DNA of 64,000 nucleotides from Dendrolimus kikuchii. Its lineage: Eukaryota > Arthropoda > Insecta > Lepidoptera > Lasiocampidae. The notes under the pieces are model-generated. The model saw only the letters and a list, made by a program, of their open reading frames with translations. It was not told the origin of the DNA and searched no databases. The stretch lies in the NCBI GenBank assembly GCA_019925095.2, contig CM034392.1, positions 11,799,887 through 11,863,886 of the forward strand, read 5' to 3'. The translations under genes and the position numbers were made by a program. Positions 1 through 11,974 of the stretch are shown piece by piece (positions within the stretch are counted from its first letter, which is position 1; the number at the start of each line of letters is the position of its first letter).

Positions 1-645
1 ATAGGCCATTCTTCTATGGTGGTACTAATCTTTTCAATCAGTTTCCATTTATTGATTTGGGTTCGCTTGAGATAAATTCAGATTCTGGTGAACTTTTTTT
101 ATGCCATTAGCTCCAATGCAGTTCATAAAGAATACTCCAAAGAATTCAAGTCAGAACTCGACGAAGGCCAACCTATGCTCTGAACAAAGTCTGACAAATT
201 GGCTTGCAACCAATGTTGGATTGAATTAGCTTCATGGGAGGGTACAGAGCCCTGTTGGAAAACCACTGCTATCCAGCGAATAAAGTATCACTTAATGCTT
301 AAATCATTACTTCCAATATGTGATTTTGGACGTCCTTCTAACTTCTAGCGTAAGGTGTATTGTTTTGCCAGTTAAATTTTCTTCCACCGTGCTGATCTTC
401 TCATCAGTAAACAGGTTATTTTTTGTATCGTATCTCTTGAAAAGATTTCGACATCGTTCCAATCGCCATTTACGAAGACGCTCGTTTATATAATGCACTT
501 TTCTTTGACTTTTAGTTAGAGACCATATGTAAGTATTCTCTTTACAGATATTTAAGAAATATTGGTCTGAAGAGATAATATATACATAATTTAATTCTGG
601 AGCACGTCGAATAAAATGTTTGTTTATGTTGATGTTGTATGACAT
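1..645 (-). pseudogene. Degraded maT/mariner-like transposase, cut by window edge
   Basis: On the minus strand a 112-residue ORF (307-645) ends in a mariner-type block with LFTDEK, which carries the first catalytic aspartate. Further left, out of frame, the sequence still reads like QQGSVPSHEAN and then WPSSSSDLNSLEYSL. These match the second and third catalytic blocks of maT/Tc1-mariner transposases, but the second aspartate has become glycine and the third has become glutamate. Frame breaks and an internal deletion separate the blocks. It is related to, but clearly diverged from, the two maT elements at 1.8 and 40.8 kb. It is a dead fragment, and its far end lies outside the window. Confidence 0.65.
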
Positions 646-1069
646 AACAATGACATAAAAAGGAAAATGTCGGTCCTTTTGTATTTTGAAACTGAATGGC
701 TACGGTATTGATATGCATTTCACCAGACGTAAATGACGTCATAGGATTTAGTAAGGTCAAATAAAGGTCAAACGAATTTCTTTTAAAATACAAGGGGATT
801 GTACGTTTTTTGGAATTTTAACTAGACAGAAATGATTAGGAACACTATTCCTCGAAATGGTTTTTCAAAAAGCTAAATTGAAAAAAAGTGAACAATCCCC
901 ATTGCATGTTTTTTACTAGTTACTGTTCAAATAGAATCTGAAGGGGTCTGAGTTGTTTTCCAAATTTGTTTATCACCTTATCAATAAATTCACTCAACTC
1001 TTTTCCTGTGAACACTGAGCATGCACAGGCCGTTCAGCCTTGCGTCTCCTGTCCCTTTGAATTTGACAT
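646..1069. other. AT-rich spacer, nothing recognised
   Basis: AT-rich sequence between a dead mariner and a reverse copy of repeat A. No convincing ORF, repeat or RNA gene was seen. The short ORF at 542-793 overlaps the transposase relic in another frame and looks random. Confidence 0.4.
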
Positions 1070-1692
1070 TACATTTAGCTACATAATCTGTAAATGGTGC
1101 GAGTTTGTACAATGTGTTCAAAAATGTGAAAAAAATCAGGGGGAATTTGTAACACGAGATTCCGAAAATGCAATTTTTTGAATTTTTGTCTGTCTGTCTG
1201 CCTGTTAAAGGATCATGTGTAAACTACTTAATAGATTTAAATGAAATTCAAAATGGAGCTAACTTATATCACGGAGTATAACTTAGGATACTTTTTACCC
1301 CAATAAATGACGTAGTTTCTGTGGTATGGACGAAAATAGCGGAAAAGATGGCGCTGCCATCGCATCTTTTTTTGAAACTAATGAACAATTACAAATGACA
1401 CTTATACAAAGGTGACTTATAACTCGAGTAAACATTTAGGATACATTTTATCCCGATAAAGGATGTCATTGCCTCAAAATAAACGGATAAGTAAAAGATG
1501 GCACTGCAATTGTGATGTAGACAACTATCACTGTAATTTAATAACAAATATGTTGTCAGGTTGCCCACATATCATTCATTGTGTATTAGATACTTTAAAT
1601 CAGGTTGGCTGTGACTTTTTTTTATGTTATGTTGTGCAGTTGTCTACACTATATTAACTTTCTTTGTAATTGTAGTGAATTGAAAAAGAAAC
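1070..1692 (-). repeat. Interspersed repeat A, copy 1 (reverse)
   Basis: Read on the minus strand this stretch aligns along most of its length with the copies at 15321-15900 and 22600-25735. Shared landmarks include a start like CAATTCACTACAAT, two internal blocks with TTTATCGGGATAAAA and ATCCTAAG, a sugar-tong-like GACAGACAGACAAA stretch, and an end near GTACAAACTCG. No protein is encoded. It is probably a non-autonomous transposon; the class is not certain. Confidence 0.65.
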
Positions 1693-1766
1693 TATATAAA
1701 AGATATATAGAAAAAGATAGTATTATATAGTTTATATATATTTAATACACCGAAGGTTTATATAAC

Positions 1767-3052
1767 TAGTCTTGCCATAAATATTGTAACAAAGAATTTT
1801 TTTTTCTCTTGCAAATAACATTTATAAGTTTTACAGTGTGTTAGTTTAATACATAAATATACAACAATTTAAAATATTCGAAGTGGTCTCCATTAGCTGC
1901 AATACAGTCCTTTAAACGTTGAGGTCAGTTATCAACAGAAACACGCACTTTTTCCATGGGAAAATTCTTCACTGCCAATCGTATGGATTATTTTAGGGAC
2001 TCTCAAATTATCATGGCGTTTAGAGCAAGCCGTACTCTCTAAAACTGACCATAAATCATAATCCAGCGGATTAACGTCGGGACTAGACGTCGGCCAGTCT
2101 TCAGCTCTGATGAAGTCCGAAACGTTCGTTTCCAACCAAGACTGCGTGGACCGAGCTATATGAGTCGGCGCCGAGTCTTGCTAGAAGGACGATTCTTGGT
2201 AATTGGACATGGTGTTGTTAAGGGGCTTAACTACCTTCTCAAGAATGGTATCTTGATACAATTGTGCCGATGTTTTGATCCTTTTTCACAAAAATATGGC
2301 TCAGCCACTCCTTCATAGCTAACACCCCAACAAACCATCACTGAAGATGGATAATGCCCATGTTGCACTCTGTTGAGTAATTGAGAAGCTTCATTAGAGC
2401 TTTGAGCGTAAATACGGTCATTTTTGTTGTTAAAATGTAGCCCAATTGTAAAAATTTTCTCATCCGTAAACAAAATTTTTTTATGACTTCCCTTTGCGTA
2501 CCGCTTCAGTAGTTTTTTCGATTTTACCACCCCATTCTTTTTTAAATTATGAGTTAAGAAATGATCATTGCGTCTCTTATAGGCTGCAAGTCCTAACTCA
2601 TCTTTTAAAATTCGCGACATGGTTCTAGGTGATATCTTCATCTCCCGAGATAAAATCTTTTGCTCTTGGATAGGATTTCTTCGAATTCTTTCCCTTACTG
2701 CTTTGACCACCTTTTTCGTACGAACACTACGTGGACGGCTAGATCTTTTTCTGTCACAAACAGAGGTCTCATTGTACCTATTAATAGCCCGGTACATAAA
2801 CATTTGACTAATACCAAGCGTATGGAGAGTTTTAAAAATTGCATTTGGTTCCATACCTACTTTGTGTAATGCAATCACAGCGATTCGGTTCTCTTTATCG
2901 CTCCACTCAATTTTAATATCACAAAATGTTGTACAATGTATTGGCGCCAAAATGAGAAAACACAATGAACAATCAGATAAAAATGACAGATTCCAAATTT
3001 AAATGTAATATTTTGTTTCTATTTAATTGTAACAGTATTTATGGCTAGACTA
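1767..3052 (-). mobile_element. maT-type (DD37D) mariner-superfamily element, copy 1
   Basis: About 1.29 kb bounded by inverted ends: the left end begins TAGTCTTGCCATAAATATTG and the right end, reverse-complemented, reads TAGTCTAGCCATAAATACTG. The outermost TA at each side (1767-1768 and 3051-3052) fits the TA target duplication of the Tc1/mariner superfamily. The length is typical of a mariner. It lies in the left part of the MRM3-like locus, in the expected intron or flank beyond exon 3. The transposase inside is broken, so this copy is not autonomous. Confidence 0.85.
1932..2965 (-). pseudogene. maT transposase pseudogene, copy 1
   Basis: The N-terminal 244 residues (2231-2965) contain a helix-turn-helix region (about residues 20-150), the first catalytic block LFTDEKIF and the block YPSSVMVCWGVSYEG. 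After a frame break near 2231-2280 the C-terminal part reads SSF-stop-QDSAPTHIARS and then EDWPTSSPDVNPLDYDLW (ORF 1932-2135). An in-frame TAG lies just before the catalytic QD. The spacing from that aspartate to the aspartate of NPLD is 37 residues, the DD37D signature of maT elements and not the DD34D of classical mariners. Cut-and-paste transposition would be its role if intact; here it is inactive. Confidence 0.8.
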
Positions 3053-3297
3053 AGTATATAATTAATTTTTTTATGTATGTAACATAGAGCTACTTACCTA
3101 GGGTTCTTAGTATGCCAGGGGGAAAACCGCAGGGAAAACTCTAGTAAACTTATATAATTTTATATTAGTTGATAGTATAATATGTAGATGCAGATACACC
3201 TCCCTGGAAGTAATCCTGGCGATGTTCATGTTTGTTTTTTATTCACCCTCTACTTGTTATATAAAACTCAATAAAACCATAAAATACCAAATGTTAC

Positions 3298-5880
3298 CTT
3301 TTGTCAAAAGAATTTTCTCGCAACCCACTCCAACAGCTGCTCTAAGTATAGCACCCAGATTCCCAGGTACTCTAATATTGTCACAAATAAGATGAAGTGG
3401 CAAAGGTTTGAATTGTCTCTTGATCTTTTCAAAGCTTGGAATTTCAAACACACCTGTAAATGTAAATAAAACTTTGAATACATAAAATTATCATATTGAG
3501 TAAAGGAATTTTCATTTATCGGCTTTTATCTAGATATCAATAAAGTGTAAACTGGAAAAGTCATTGTTAGACCACATACAAGGAAGGGGTTTGTAGAGTT
3601 AACATACCATATCTACACACATATATATTCCCTCTTTTTGTTATTTGGTTACAAAACTAAAAACAGTATTTAACTGAAAGTACCACATATTTAAATAATT
3701 TTTTTTAAAGAATATTGTATGAAATAAGTTGAGCTTAAATGGTTATCAATGATTAAATGGTGACCAGTTGGTTCTGCCACTCTCAGGCCTCTACTGCAGC
3801 ACACTCGCTCTGCTCATGTTTGGTGTTAAAGTGAGCAATATGTTTTAATAATAAATAGCGGCCCCGGCAGACATTGTCCTGCTCTGAAAAGATAAAATCT
3901 AGGACCCGATCCCAGCGCCACCTACCGGTTCTAATTGCGAATCTAAACCATCCATCAACTCAAACACACAAAAACAAAATCACCAAAATCGGTCCAGGTA
4001 ATTAGGAGGATTCTAGAACCCAATCTCAGCGCCACCTACTACTTCCAACAAGATAAAAAGTATCCTATGTCCGTCTCCTGGTTTTAAGCTACCTGACCAC
4101 CAATTTTCAGCCAAATCAGTAGAGCCATTCTTGAGTTATAAATAGTGTAACTAACATGACTTTCTTTTATATATATATAGAAGATATATAGACATTAGCA
4201 TAGTATGCACTGTGTGTATATTCCACTTAATTGTATTGTTTATTAATTATTTATCTTAACGAAAGCTTTCTGAAAATTTTAATATTGTTATTATACCATA
4301 GCAAACCATATTTTTAGTCTTGCATTTAAAACTAATATTCTCGTTCTGTGTTTATGCATATTAACTATAATAATAACTACTACAAAATTTTAAAAGTTCA
4401 TATGACTGTTGGAGTATTTATAGAAATGTTACACTACCAAAATATTTTTATATATTTACCAAAAATTCCAGGTGGTGTTTCCACATTAGACCACATTTCT
4501 ATCTCCCTATATGGTATTTTATAAAACATCACACCAGTCTTTGGTAAGAATGGTCTTAAATTATTCAAGTCTTCCACTTGACTAAATATAACAAATTTAA
4601 GCGAACATTTGGCTTCTAATCCATCAACAATCATCCTCCATCCTTCGACTAACGTGAGACCAGATTTTGACCTCTCTTTTTTTGATTTCAATTTGACAAA
4701 TAGGGAACTGTAAATAATTACAAAAAATACAAACATATGAACCATTTATAAATATTACTTTTGATTTGTCTTACAATTAATTTAGATTCAGTGACAACCT
4801 GGTTAACTGAAATTTCTTAATTACTGAATATTTGAGACTGGGGGTGCAAACTATAGTACACCTACATTATTATGTATTAAAGTCTAATGCAAAGGGCTGT
4901 GACTTGATTACTCTAGATATGCTTCTAATGACACTACCTTACAGTTTGGAAACTTTAAAATATATCGTAAAAACTTCCATTAATACCTCCACGTTTCCTG
5001 ACCTTTGAAAGCTTGCAATTGTTCGTCCTATCCCCAAAACCTCTAATCCAGCAAACTTAAAAGATCTTAGGCCGATAAGTATCTTACCCTGCCTATCTAA
5101 AGTATTGGAAAAAGTGGTATGTCAGCAATTAACAAATTATTTGGAAGCCAACCTTATTCTACCTGAGTTGCAGTCAGGATTCAGGAAAGGATGCGGCACA
5201 GTACAGTACTTTTAGAAATGAAGGTCTATCCTGTTGTTGCTGATGCTGATTATGAATATTTTTAGTCTTGAATAATATTAACTTAAACAATATGAAAGAA
5301 AAACCTTTATATTGCATATGTAATTGCAATGTAGAATACTTTTTATTTCACAGCATACAATCGCTATCGTGGCATATGGATTCGAAATTTACATTTTGCC
5401 CGGCGACCCCAAGGAAAAAGTTTGTGTACACAAATTAAATATGAAACATTTGAATTGTTATTAATAAAATCTTTACCTTATTCGCGTATCATTTTCTTTT
5501 AACTTTTCATAAATAACTTCGCCTTGTTCGTTAAACACTTTTTGTTGATTTAAATAAAATTTATGTTTTTTTATTTTATCTTCTCTTTTGTTCTTTATTT
5601 CTAGTGATTTTTCCGCAGAAAATGTCGACGGGGGAGAAGAGTCTACATTATTTTTGTGTGTCTGATGTGATCCTGGTTTTGTACGAGATTTATTGAGAAT
5701 TTCAGTACCAAGATCTATGACCTTTTCCTCTTTTAGGTTTACTGGGCCTGTAGGTTCAAAAGGTAATAATACTTTTGCAGGTTTTCTGTGCATCCATCTA
5801 CCATATAACCTCACAGAACACACAGCCGGCTGATTTGTCACTAATATATTGAATACTACGCATTGCAAATTGCGTGCCAT
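3298..5880 (-). CDS. Mitochondrial rRNA 2'-O-methyltransferase (MRM3/RNMTL1-like), 5' three exons only
   Basis: Three exons read on the minus strand: 5880-5477, 4707-4460 and 3453-3298. Splice sites are canonical (GTAAAG, GTAAAT and GTAACA donors; TTTACAG acceptors) and phases agree (2, 1, 1), giving 269 residues. The protein opens with an arginine-rich, acid-poor leader (MARNLQCVVF...) typical of mitochondrial import. A lysine-rich linker follows, then the SpoU substrate-binding domain (LKSKKERSKSGLTLVEGWRM). The third exon carries SpoU motif 1, DNIRVPGNLGAILRAA, then GVGCEKILLTKG. Family knowledge: MRM3 methylates a guanosine in the mitochondrial large rRNA A-loop using S-adenosylmethionine. 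The SAM-knot motifs 2 and 3 are not in the window and should lie to the left. Intron 1 holds a LINE fragment and intron 2 a Helitron. MRM3 is the best match; another SpoU paralogue cannot be fully excluded. Confidence 0.85.
3855..4184 (-). mobile_element. Non-autonomous Helitron, Lep1-like, in intron 2 of the methyltransferase gene
   Basis: Read on the minus strand it starts TCTTCTATATATATA after an A, runs through AAAGTCATGTTAGTTACAC, and ends near CTGCCGGGGCCGCTAT with a GCAG/CTGC stem just before the end. A 5' TC, a hairpin near the 3' end and a CTRR-like terminus (here CTAT) are Helitron features. The opening resembles, from memory, the Lep1 Helitrons described in moths and in parasitoid-wasp viruses. 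No coding capacity. Confidence 0.65.
4875..5225 (+). pseudogene. Non-LTR reverse transcriptase fragment (jockey/CR1-like)
   Basis: The plus-strand translation contains LAIVRPIPKTSNPANL, DLRPISILPCLSKVLEKVV and LPELQSGFRKGCGTVQ, the conserved first half of the fingers/palm of a LINE reverse transcriptase. One tryptophan codon has become a stop (PDL-stop-KLAIV). It lies antisense inside intron 1 of the methyltransferase gene. Both ends are truncated, and no poly(A) tail or target duplication was found. Confidence 0.8.
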
Positions 5881-5991
5881 TTTCTGTTTCAGTAGGTTAA
5901 AGAATTTGTAACCCAGAGGTAACTGATAACTAGAAATGTAACATGTAACCTTAAAATATTATTATTTTAAACTAAAAATAATAGTTTATAT

Positions 5992-6143
5992 CACAAACTA
6001 CTATGGATACACAAACTACTATGGATAAGACGTAGTAATACGTTTCCAGCACAAACTACTACGGATACTACGTATGTTTCCAGTATATAAAAGTACTCTG
6101 TGGTAATACGTATCACAAACTACTATGGATACTAATACGTATG
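5992..6143. repeat. Four degenerate direct repeats of CACAAACTACTATGGATAC
   Basis: Cores start at about 5992, 6010, 6050 and 6114. Three of them are followed by variants of TAC/ACGTA and two by GTTTCCAG. A TATA-like TATATAAAAG lies at about 6084. The array sits 112-263 bp upstream of the methyltransferase start codon, so it may lie in its promoter. It could equally be the remains of a transposon end. Confidence 0.6.
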
Positions 6144-6887
6144 AAAAACCAAAACATTAAACTATTTTTGTTTATTTTCCATCCATTCTGATTTTTTTGT
6201 TTATGGCTTAGCAGTTTAGCCTTTTAAGAGGCGCATAACGCATTATTCAAAATCCTGCAGGATACAACCACAAATTTATTTATACTGTAGCAAAATAAAG
6301 TAGAAAAAGGGGCGCCTCTGTCGTAAATTTGTCTAAACACTAGCAACTCCAATTTTTATGCTGGGGGCCAACGAAAATATCAAAGATATTGATTGTGGCC
6401 CAATTAGATACACAAATAACGAATTAACCCATCGCCACATCTGCGAAAAACGGCCTATATCTATAACGGTATCCCAGAGGTTTTAGGTTAAACATCGTTC
6501 AAGGATCAGGTTGCTTCATTTACACAAAGTAACTTAGCAAGAATTTTTCCCCTCGTTTTTAGTGATATCTCGAAAAGCACGCTCAGCTGCTTCCTATACG
6601 TCTGTCAGAAAATAATAATCAATTTGAATCTTCATAGAATATAATTCGACCAAAATTCAAAGTAAAAGAAGTTATTATGTACATTTATTGAGACCATATC
6701 GTACATTTATGTCAATCGATCCCATATTGTGATTTAATGTATTCTTTTTTTTTATACATGGAAAATGCAATAACGAAATAAAATGACACTAAAATCTATT
6801 ACATGTAATCGAATGCAATGCAAGAAAACTTAACTTATTTGTATTGTATTTTACTCATAGTCTCTCTAGACTATAAGTAGAATACTG
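6144..6887. other. Intergenic AT-rich sequence, nothing recognised
   Basis: Sequence between the divergent genes without a supported ORF, RNA gene or repeat. Confidence 0.35.
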
Positions 6888-7125
6888 AGCCTAGATCACC
6901 GTCTTCTATGGGTAAGATGCCCAGAAGGCTGGCTATGTTTCCTCGCTGGATCGCCATACTGATCCGTTGGCCGAGGTAAGCACCAGCCCTCTAATCACCT
7001 GAAGAGTCAATGAGTCGTTTCGATAAATTTTGGTACAGGCTCATGGCCTTAGGACCCCACGGTCCAATCGTCTCGACAACAAACGGCACAAACATATAAC
7101 TCTCACTGAGGGTTGCATATTTGCG
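6888..7125 (-). pseudogene. C-terminal fragment of a reverse-transcriptase-type retroelement
   Basis: The minus-strand translation reads SYMFVPFVVETIGPWGP, then NLSKRLIDSSGD, a stop, and GQRISMAIQRGNIASLLG. From memory, the pairing of VPF.VET.GPWG with QR.S.AIQRGN.AS.LG is a recurring ending of a widespread non-LTR-type reverse transcriptase family in invertebrates. One internal stop is seen, and the upstream RT domain is absent. The clade is unassigned. Confidence 0.55.
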
Positions 7126-7751
7126 TCACTTGAGTGATTCAGCTGTTTCTAATATTGTGATAACATACTCGCAGATGCGGCCCGGTACAAACAAATACTA
7201 AAAAACCAAACATAAAGATAACCTATCTAATCCAGAGAGATCCAAAATAGCGATTTCTTTATCAAGTAATATGCAATTGAACTGAAAACAACAATATAAA
7301 TTTAAATATACCTGTCATATCAGTGGTTCTTTGGCAAACATCATTGAGGTTCCAAAGAATACTTCATGCTTCGTATTCTGCAAGATATCGTCTGTAAATT
7401 TTATAAATTATTTTTCTACCCGTACTTAGAATAGTTTTATTAATTTTTTTTTACTTTTCAAGTATTCACTATTAATAAAAGTGAAACAAAAGAAATATTA
7501 TGAGCATCTATACCTTTGTTTACATCATATGTCAAAACAGAATCACAGACTTATAGTTAGAAATGTTTCTAGTAAAAAAGAAAATAAAGCTTCCATTTCA
7601 AGACATGTATGCCAGAGACTGGTTTATGTACTCTTTTACATTATGCGTGCCCCCTTTCATGGAAGCAAACAGGAAAGTGGCGAGGGCAGAGGCAGGGCGA
7701 GCAGCACGTGTATCTAACGTTCTGTATCTGTTTACAATTTTTTATTTTATC

Positions 7752-8062
7752 TATTTTTTATTGCTGGAGTACAGCAGACAGGCTGACGGCCCAACTGTGA
7801 TGGAAGGTGGCCACCTTTGCCTATGAACATTTTCAACACTAAAGGTGCTACCAATGGCTGCTGGACTCGTAGATGGGACTGGAACCTTTTTACTAATACC
7901 GGATCACAATTCAAGGTTGTTATGGTGGCATTTTCAGACTAAGGGTGGTAGCCATCCAAGCGGGCAAATACCCTACCACCTGGCTGTGGGTTATTTTATC
8001 GCCTCTTAGAATAGGCCGCTCAGCAGCAGGAATTGTATTCTTACTCCGTTCTTGCACGGATA
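7752..8062 (-). mobile_element. Short LINE-derived element (head+tail family), upstream of kintoun
   Basis: On the minus strand it runs from CCGTGCAAGAACGGAGTAAG to a tail ending GCTGTACTCCAGCAATAAA. It aligns over its length with the copies at 26.9, 47.3, 57.9 and 62.1 kb. It ends only about 215 bp upstream of the kintoun start codon, so it may overlap the promoter or 5' untranslated region. It is an older copy with many substitutions. Confidence 0.75.
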
Positions 8063-8276
8063 ATTAATGACTCGTGCTTCCATCTTTCAGTATGTATATA
8101 AACTCGTGTTGCCAACTCCATAATCACCATTTTGGGAATGGTCACCCTGATTTTAAGGTTAGCAACATTATTCTTATCACACTCGTCAGCTGAAAAATTG
8201 TTCATGAATGCGTAGTAAAAATAGTGAAATATTTTGTGTTTATTTATAAATTGGTCAGGAAAAAACCGAGATCAAG

Positions 8277-11200
8277 ATGGCAACAGGAGTAAAACCTCGT
8301 GATGATGATATAAAACTAACAAGATGTGATCTCGAAACCATACAAGACGCAATGAAGAATAAGAAGTTTCGAGACATGTTCGTCGAGTACTGCGAGGAAG
8401 TACGTGACCCGGCAAACCAGGCAATCTTTCAGAAAGAAATGATCCAGCTAGAAAAGGAACGTGGTTACGATATTACTTTCATTAATCCAAAGGGTAGTTA
8501 TGTTATTAAAACAAGCGTCGCAGGCGACAGAAAGGCGTTTATTAACATTTGTAGTAATGATATTGTTGGTAAACCCTCGTACACCGTTCAAGAGGTCAAT
8601 GGAACAAAAGGCATGAACTGGCAAATCCCATACTCGCTCGTGCCTCCACGTGATGATTACGATCAAAATCGACAACGTTGCGTCATTTACGATGTTGTTT
8701 TCCATCCAGATACTTTGCGCATGGCGGAGGTTAATAAACAGTTCCGAGAGTTAGTTAACAAAACTGCCTTTGAGGGCTTAAAGGAGAGCTATAATATCAA
8801 CTTGGATAGTAACAACTTACGATTTCCTAAATCTTGCTATAAAGGTATGACAATACCTGCTGTGATAAGAAAAGAAGATCCCAATTTTAAGCCTCCTGAA
8901 GATGAAGATACTGAAAACATTTCACCAGAAATACTGGAGAAATTGTACCCCCAGAAAAATTATGCAGAGAAACCAAATGAAGACGTAAAGAAACCACTAG
9001 TTGATTCAAGAACAAAACTAAAAACTAAAAAATCAAATGAGTATATTCATTCTACTGAAAAAGGTTATACGGTGCCTAAATATGTATTAAAACAACAGAA
9101 AAATGTGGACTTCCAGGAGTTTACCTACAGCAGAGATTGCAAACAATATACAGCCATTCCTAACCAAATTGTGGTTGAAATAAATCTCCCTCTATTATCT
9201 TCTACTAAAGATTGTATTTTAGATGTAAAAGAGAGATCCTTAAGCTTGAAATCTGAAAAACCAGCAAAATACAAATTGGAAATAGCTTTACCTTATTCAG
9301 TAAATGATGAATGTGGAAGTGCTAAATTTGATAAAACCAAACATTTGTTAACAGTAACTTTACCAGTGATAAGAAGGGATTTTAGTAATTTAAATAAAAA
9401 ATGTTTAAAAGGGGACAGTGGTCTTGAAAGTGAAGAGAATATGAGCTCTCAAAGTGATGAAGATATTAGTAACTACCCTTTAGTTGAGGAACTATTCTCA
9501 AATCCTAATACAGTTCATACCCCTAATATCATTGCCACAACAAATAGAACTGAATCAGAATTCTTGGACCCTACCTTTGGATACATTTTACCTTCTCATA
9601 CTCACAATGTTTTAGATGATGTTATAGCATTTACTTTCCATGTTAAGAACACAGAACCTGACTCAGTCCAAGTTAAAAATAGTGATAACAAAATATATAT
9701 TAAGTTCACATCTGTTAGTTCAGGTTTTGTGCCTGTCCATTATGCAGCTATAATTATATTTGATGAACCTGTTAAATTTGAAAATATCAATGGTGAAGCC
9801 TGGGACAATAATGTTATATTACAATTGGAAGTTATTGGAGAAGTTCCACAAAAATTCCAAATTGGTATAAGCAATGATTCTCTTAATACTGAGTATTTTG
9901 ATATGTCTCAAGCTAAAAAATCAACTAAAGCACAAGAACAAGCTGCAAATGTTTGTCATAAAGACATACTTCCCCCTGTTGTTGAAGTGACAAATTTTGG
10001 CAATGAGACCAACATAGTTGTATCATCAAATCACAGTGATCTTGATGAAGATGATATGGAATCTCCTGTTTTTGATGAAAAAGAAATAGTTTGGACACAA
10101 TCCAATTCTGAGACTGCAGCAAAAAGTATACTTCGTAAGCCTATGTCCAAAATGAGGAGTTACTCTGAATCCAGTGTAGGAGATTTTGCATCGTCAATAG
10201 ATTACATTAGTTCTGATTGCATCCCAGAAGAGTCCAGTTTAAAGAAAACTGTTAGATTTAATGATGTTATTGCTAGGCAGTTTTATAGGTAATTTTAAAT
10301 GTTAACATGTATTATTAAATTAGGTTAACAATGATAAATTTAAGAGGATTACTATATTATCAAAATTTAGTTACTGTATAATATAATTTACATTAAAGTA
10401 ATGTGTTGCATATGTTTATGTAACTGACTTGTACTGTACATTAAGCATATCTATATTTTTATCGCCACAGGTATGACATGATATCTGCTTATCATTCTTA
10501 TCATATTGATAGTTGCATGGACTACACCACCATCTAAATCTTCTATCGCTGATATCAAATATTTTGATATTACAGATACAACTCATCAATAGAGGGCCAA
10601 AAAAAGAAGAACCAAAGGAAGAAGAGTAAAAAGCGAAACCAAGACCGGCGCAAGAGCGAAAGTGAGGCTGAAGATGATATTGGTACTTTATCTCAGGTAT
10701 TAGACTTACTCTAAAGCATAGCAATTGCGTCCAATGGGAGATGATTTGTAATATTATACCTGTACTTTTTTTATCATGATATAGGTTTGCATTTGGTAGC
10801 TATGTCACCTGATGATAAGTGACAATGTGATCTAGGATGGAACACTCTTACCTATTAGATACCTATTCACTTGTGACTTACGGCCTTACTTATAATAATC
10901 TCGTTAAGAAATGATTATCCATCTCTTTAGTAAGACAATCGGAATCAGACCCTAATCAATGAATATCTTTTTTTTTTCACTTATAAACTTGCACCTGTTG
11001 TTTACCTAAGAGGAGCACAGATAAACGAAATTTGAATGATTAATCTAGGTTGTACCCAAAATATTCTACTAAAGAGGAGTTTATGGGTAAGATTATCATT
11101 AATCAGTTGCTGAGCAGTTTCTTTAAATTTAAGAAACAATTATAATTAAGGCCCAAAAAGACCACTGGTTTTTATGAATCAGGGAATGCAGACTCCAACA

Positions 11201-11974
11201 AATTGTTCCACTCGACACCGATATGTAAAAGAAAGATTGAGGCAAAATGTTTTTTCTAACCAATAGAATATCCACCATGTAACTGATACAAACTGGTGGT
11301 CTGGTTGTCCGATGATAGAAAGGGGGTGTGGGAACTAATCTGTGAAGTTTCATAGCACACAGTCAGCTATAAAACTAACTAAAACATATTAAAATCATCT
11401 TTTTTTAATAAATAAGAAGTATCTCAGTTGATTTAACCTTTTTAGTAAGATGACTAACACAGAGTAGTTACAAATCAATAAAACAATTTGAGTTTTAACC
11501 ACTTCTTTAAAACTTTAGGTAAATTAACCAGTTTTCTATTTAATAATGTACATTAAGGTGCATTAAGATAATTCTAAGAATATTTTGTTGTGATTACAGA
11601 GTTCAAAGCCACGTTTGAAATCAGCATTAAAACAACGACGCGACAGTGGATTAGCTGACACCTCAGATGCAGAAACCGATTGCAAAAACACACCCGACTT
11701 ATATGACAGAGACAATCGGAATGATAGCAACAACAATAGCAATGAAGGAAAATCCATCTTTAATATGATAAACAATAACAGTAATGTTAACAATGAACCA
11801 GACATTTGGGAATCTGAAACAAATCGAAGTAAAAAAGTTCAGAATAAATCAACTCCAATAACTTGTGATAATATTAAACATAGCACTGATCTCTACAACC
11901 CAGAAAGATTAAACAAAGGTAAATATTTAGAGGTAGCTTTTAAGAATGATCTCATATTTGATTTGGACATGTGA
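8277..11974 (+). CDS. DNAAF2: Kintoun / DNAAF2, axonemal dynein assembly factor (complete, 3 exons)
   Basis: Exons 8277-10288, 10576-10696 and 11600-11974 join in frame (phases 2 and 0; acceptors ATTACAG) to give 835 residues. The start follows CAAG in good initiation context. Residues about 15-190 form the PIH1 domain (blocks FINICSNDIVGKP, PYSLVPPRDDYD and VVFHPDTLRMA). Residues about 281-366 look like the CS/p23-like domain, and acidic and serine-rich stretches follow. Around the exon 1-2 joint are VRFNDVIARQFYR and NSSIEGQKKKNQRKKK, hallmarks of kintoun; the protein ends LIFDLDM. Family knowledge: kintoun acts in the cytoplasm with HSP70/HSP90 to pre-assemble dynein arms, so in insects it should matter in sperm flagella and chordotonal cilia. 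Length is close to other insect kintouns as I remember them. No disabling change was seen. Confidence 0.93.
11129..11353 (-). pseudogene. Jockey-like LINE C-terminal relic in kintoun intron 2
   Basis: The minus-strand ORF begins MKLHRLVPTPPFYHRTTR and continues YMVDILLVRKNILPQSFF. It aligns with [18 protein letters not shown] and [17 protein letters not shown] of the LINE fragment at 36.8-37.7 kb. It is short and decayed, and it lies antisense in intron 2. Confidence 0.7.
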
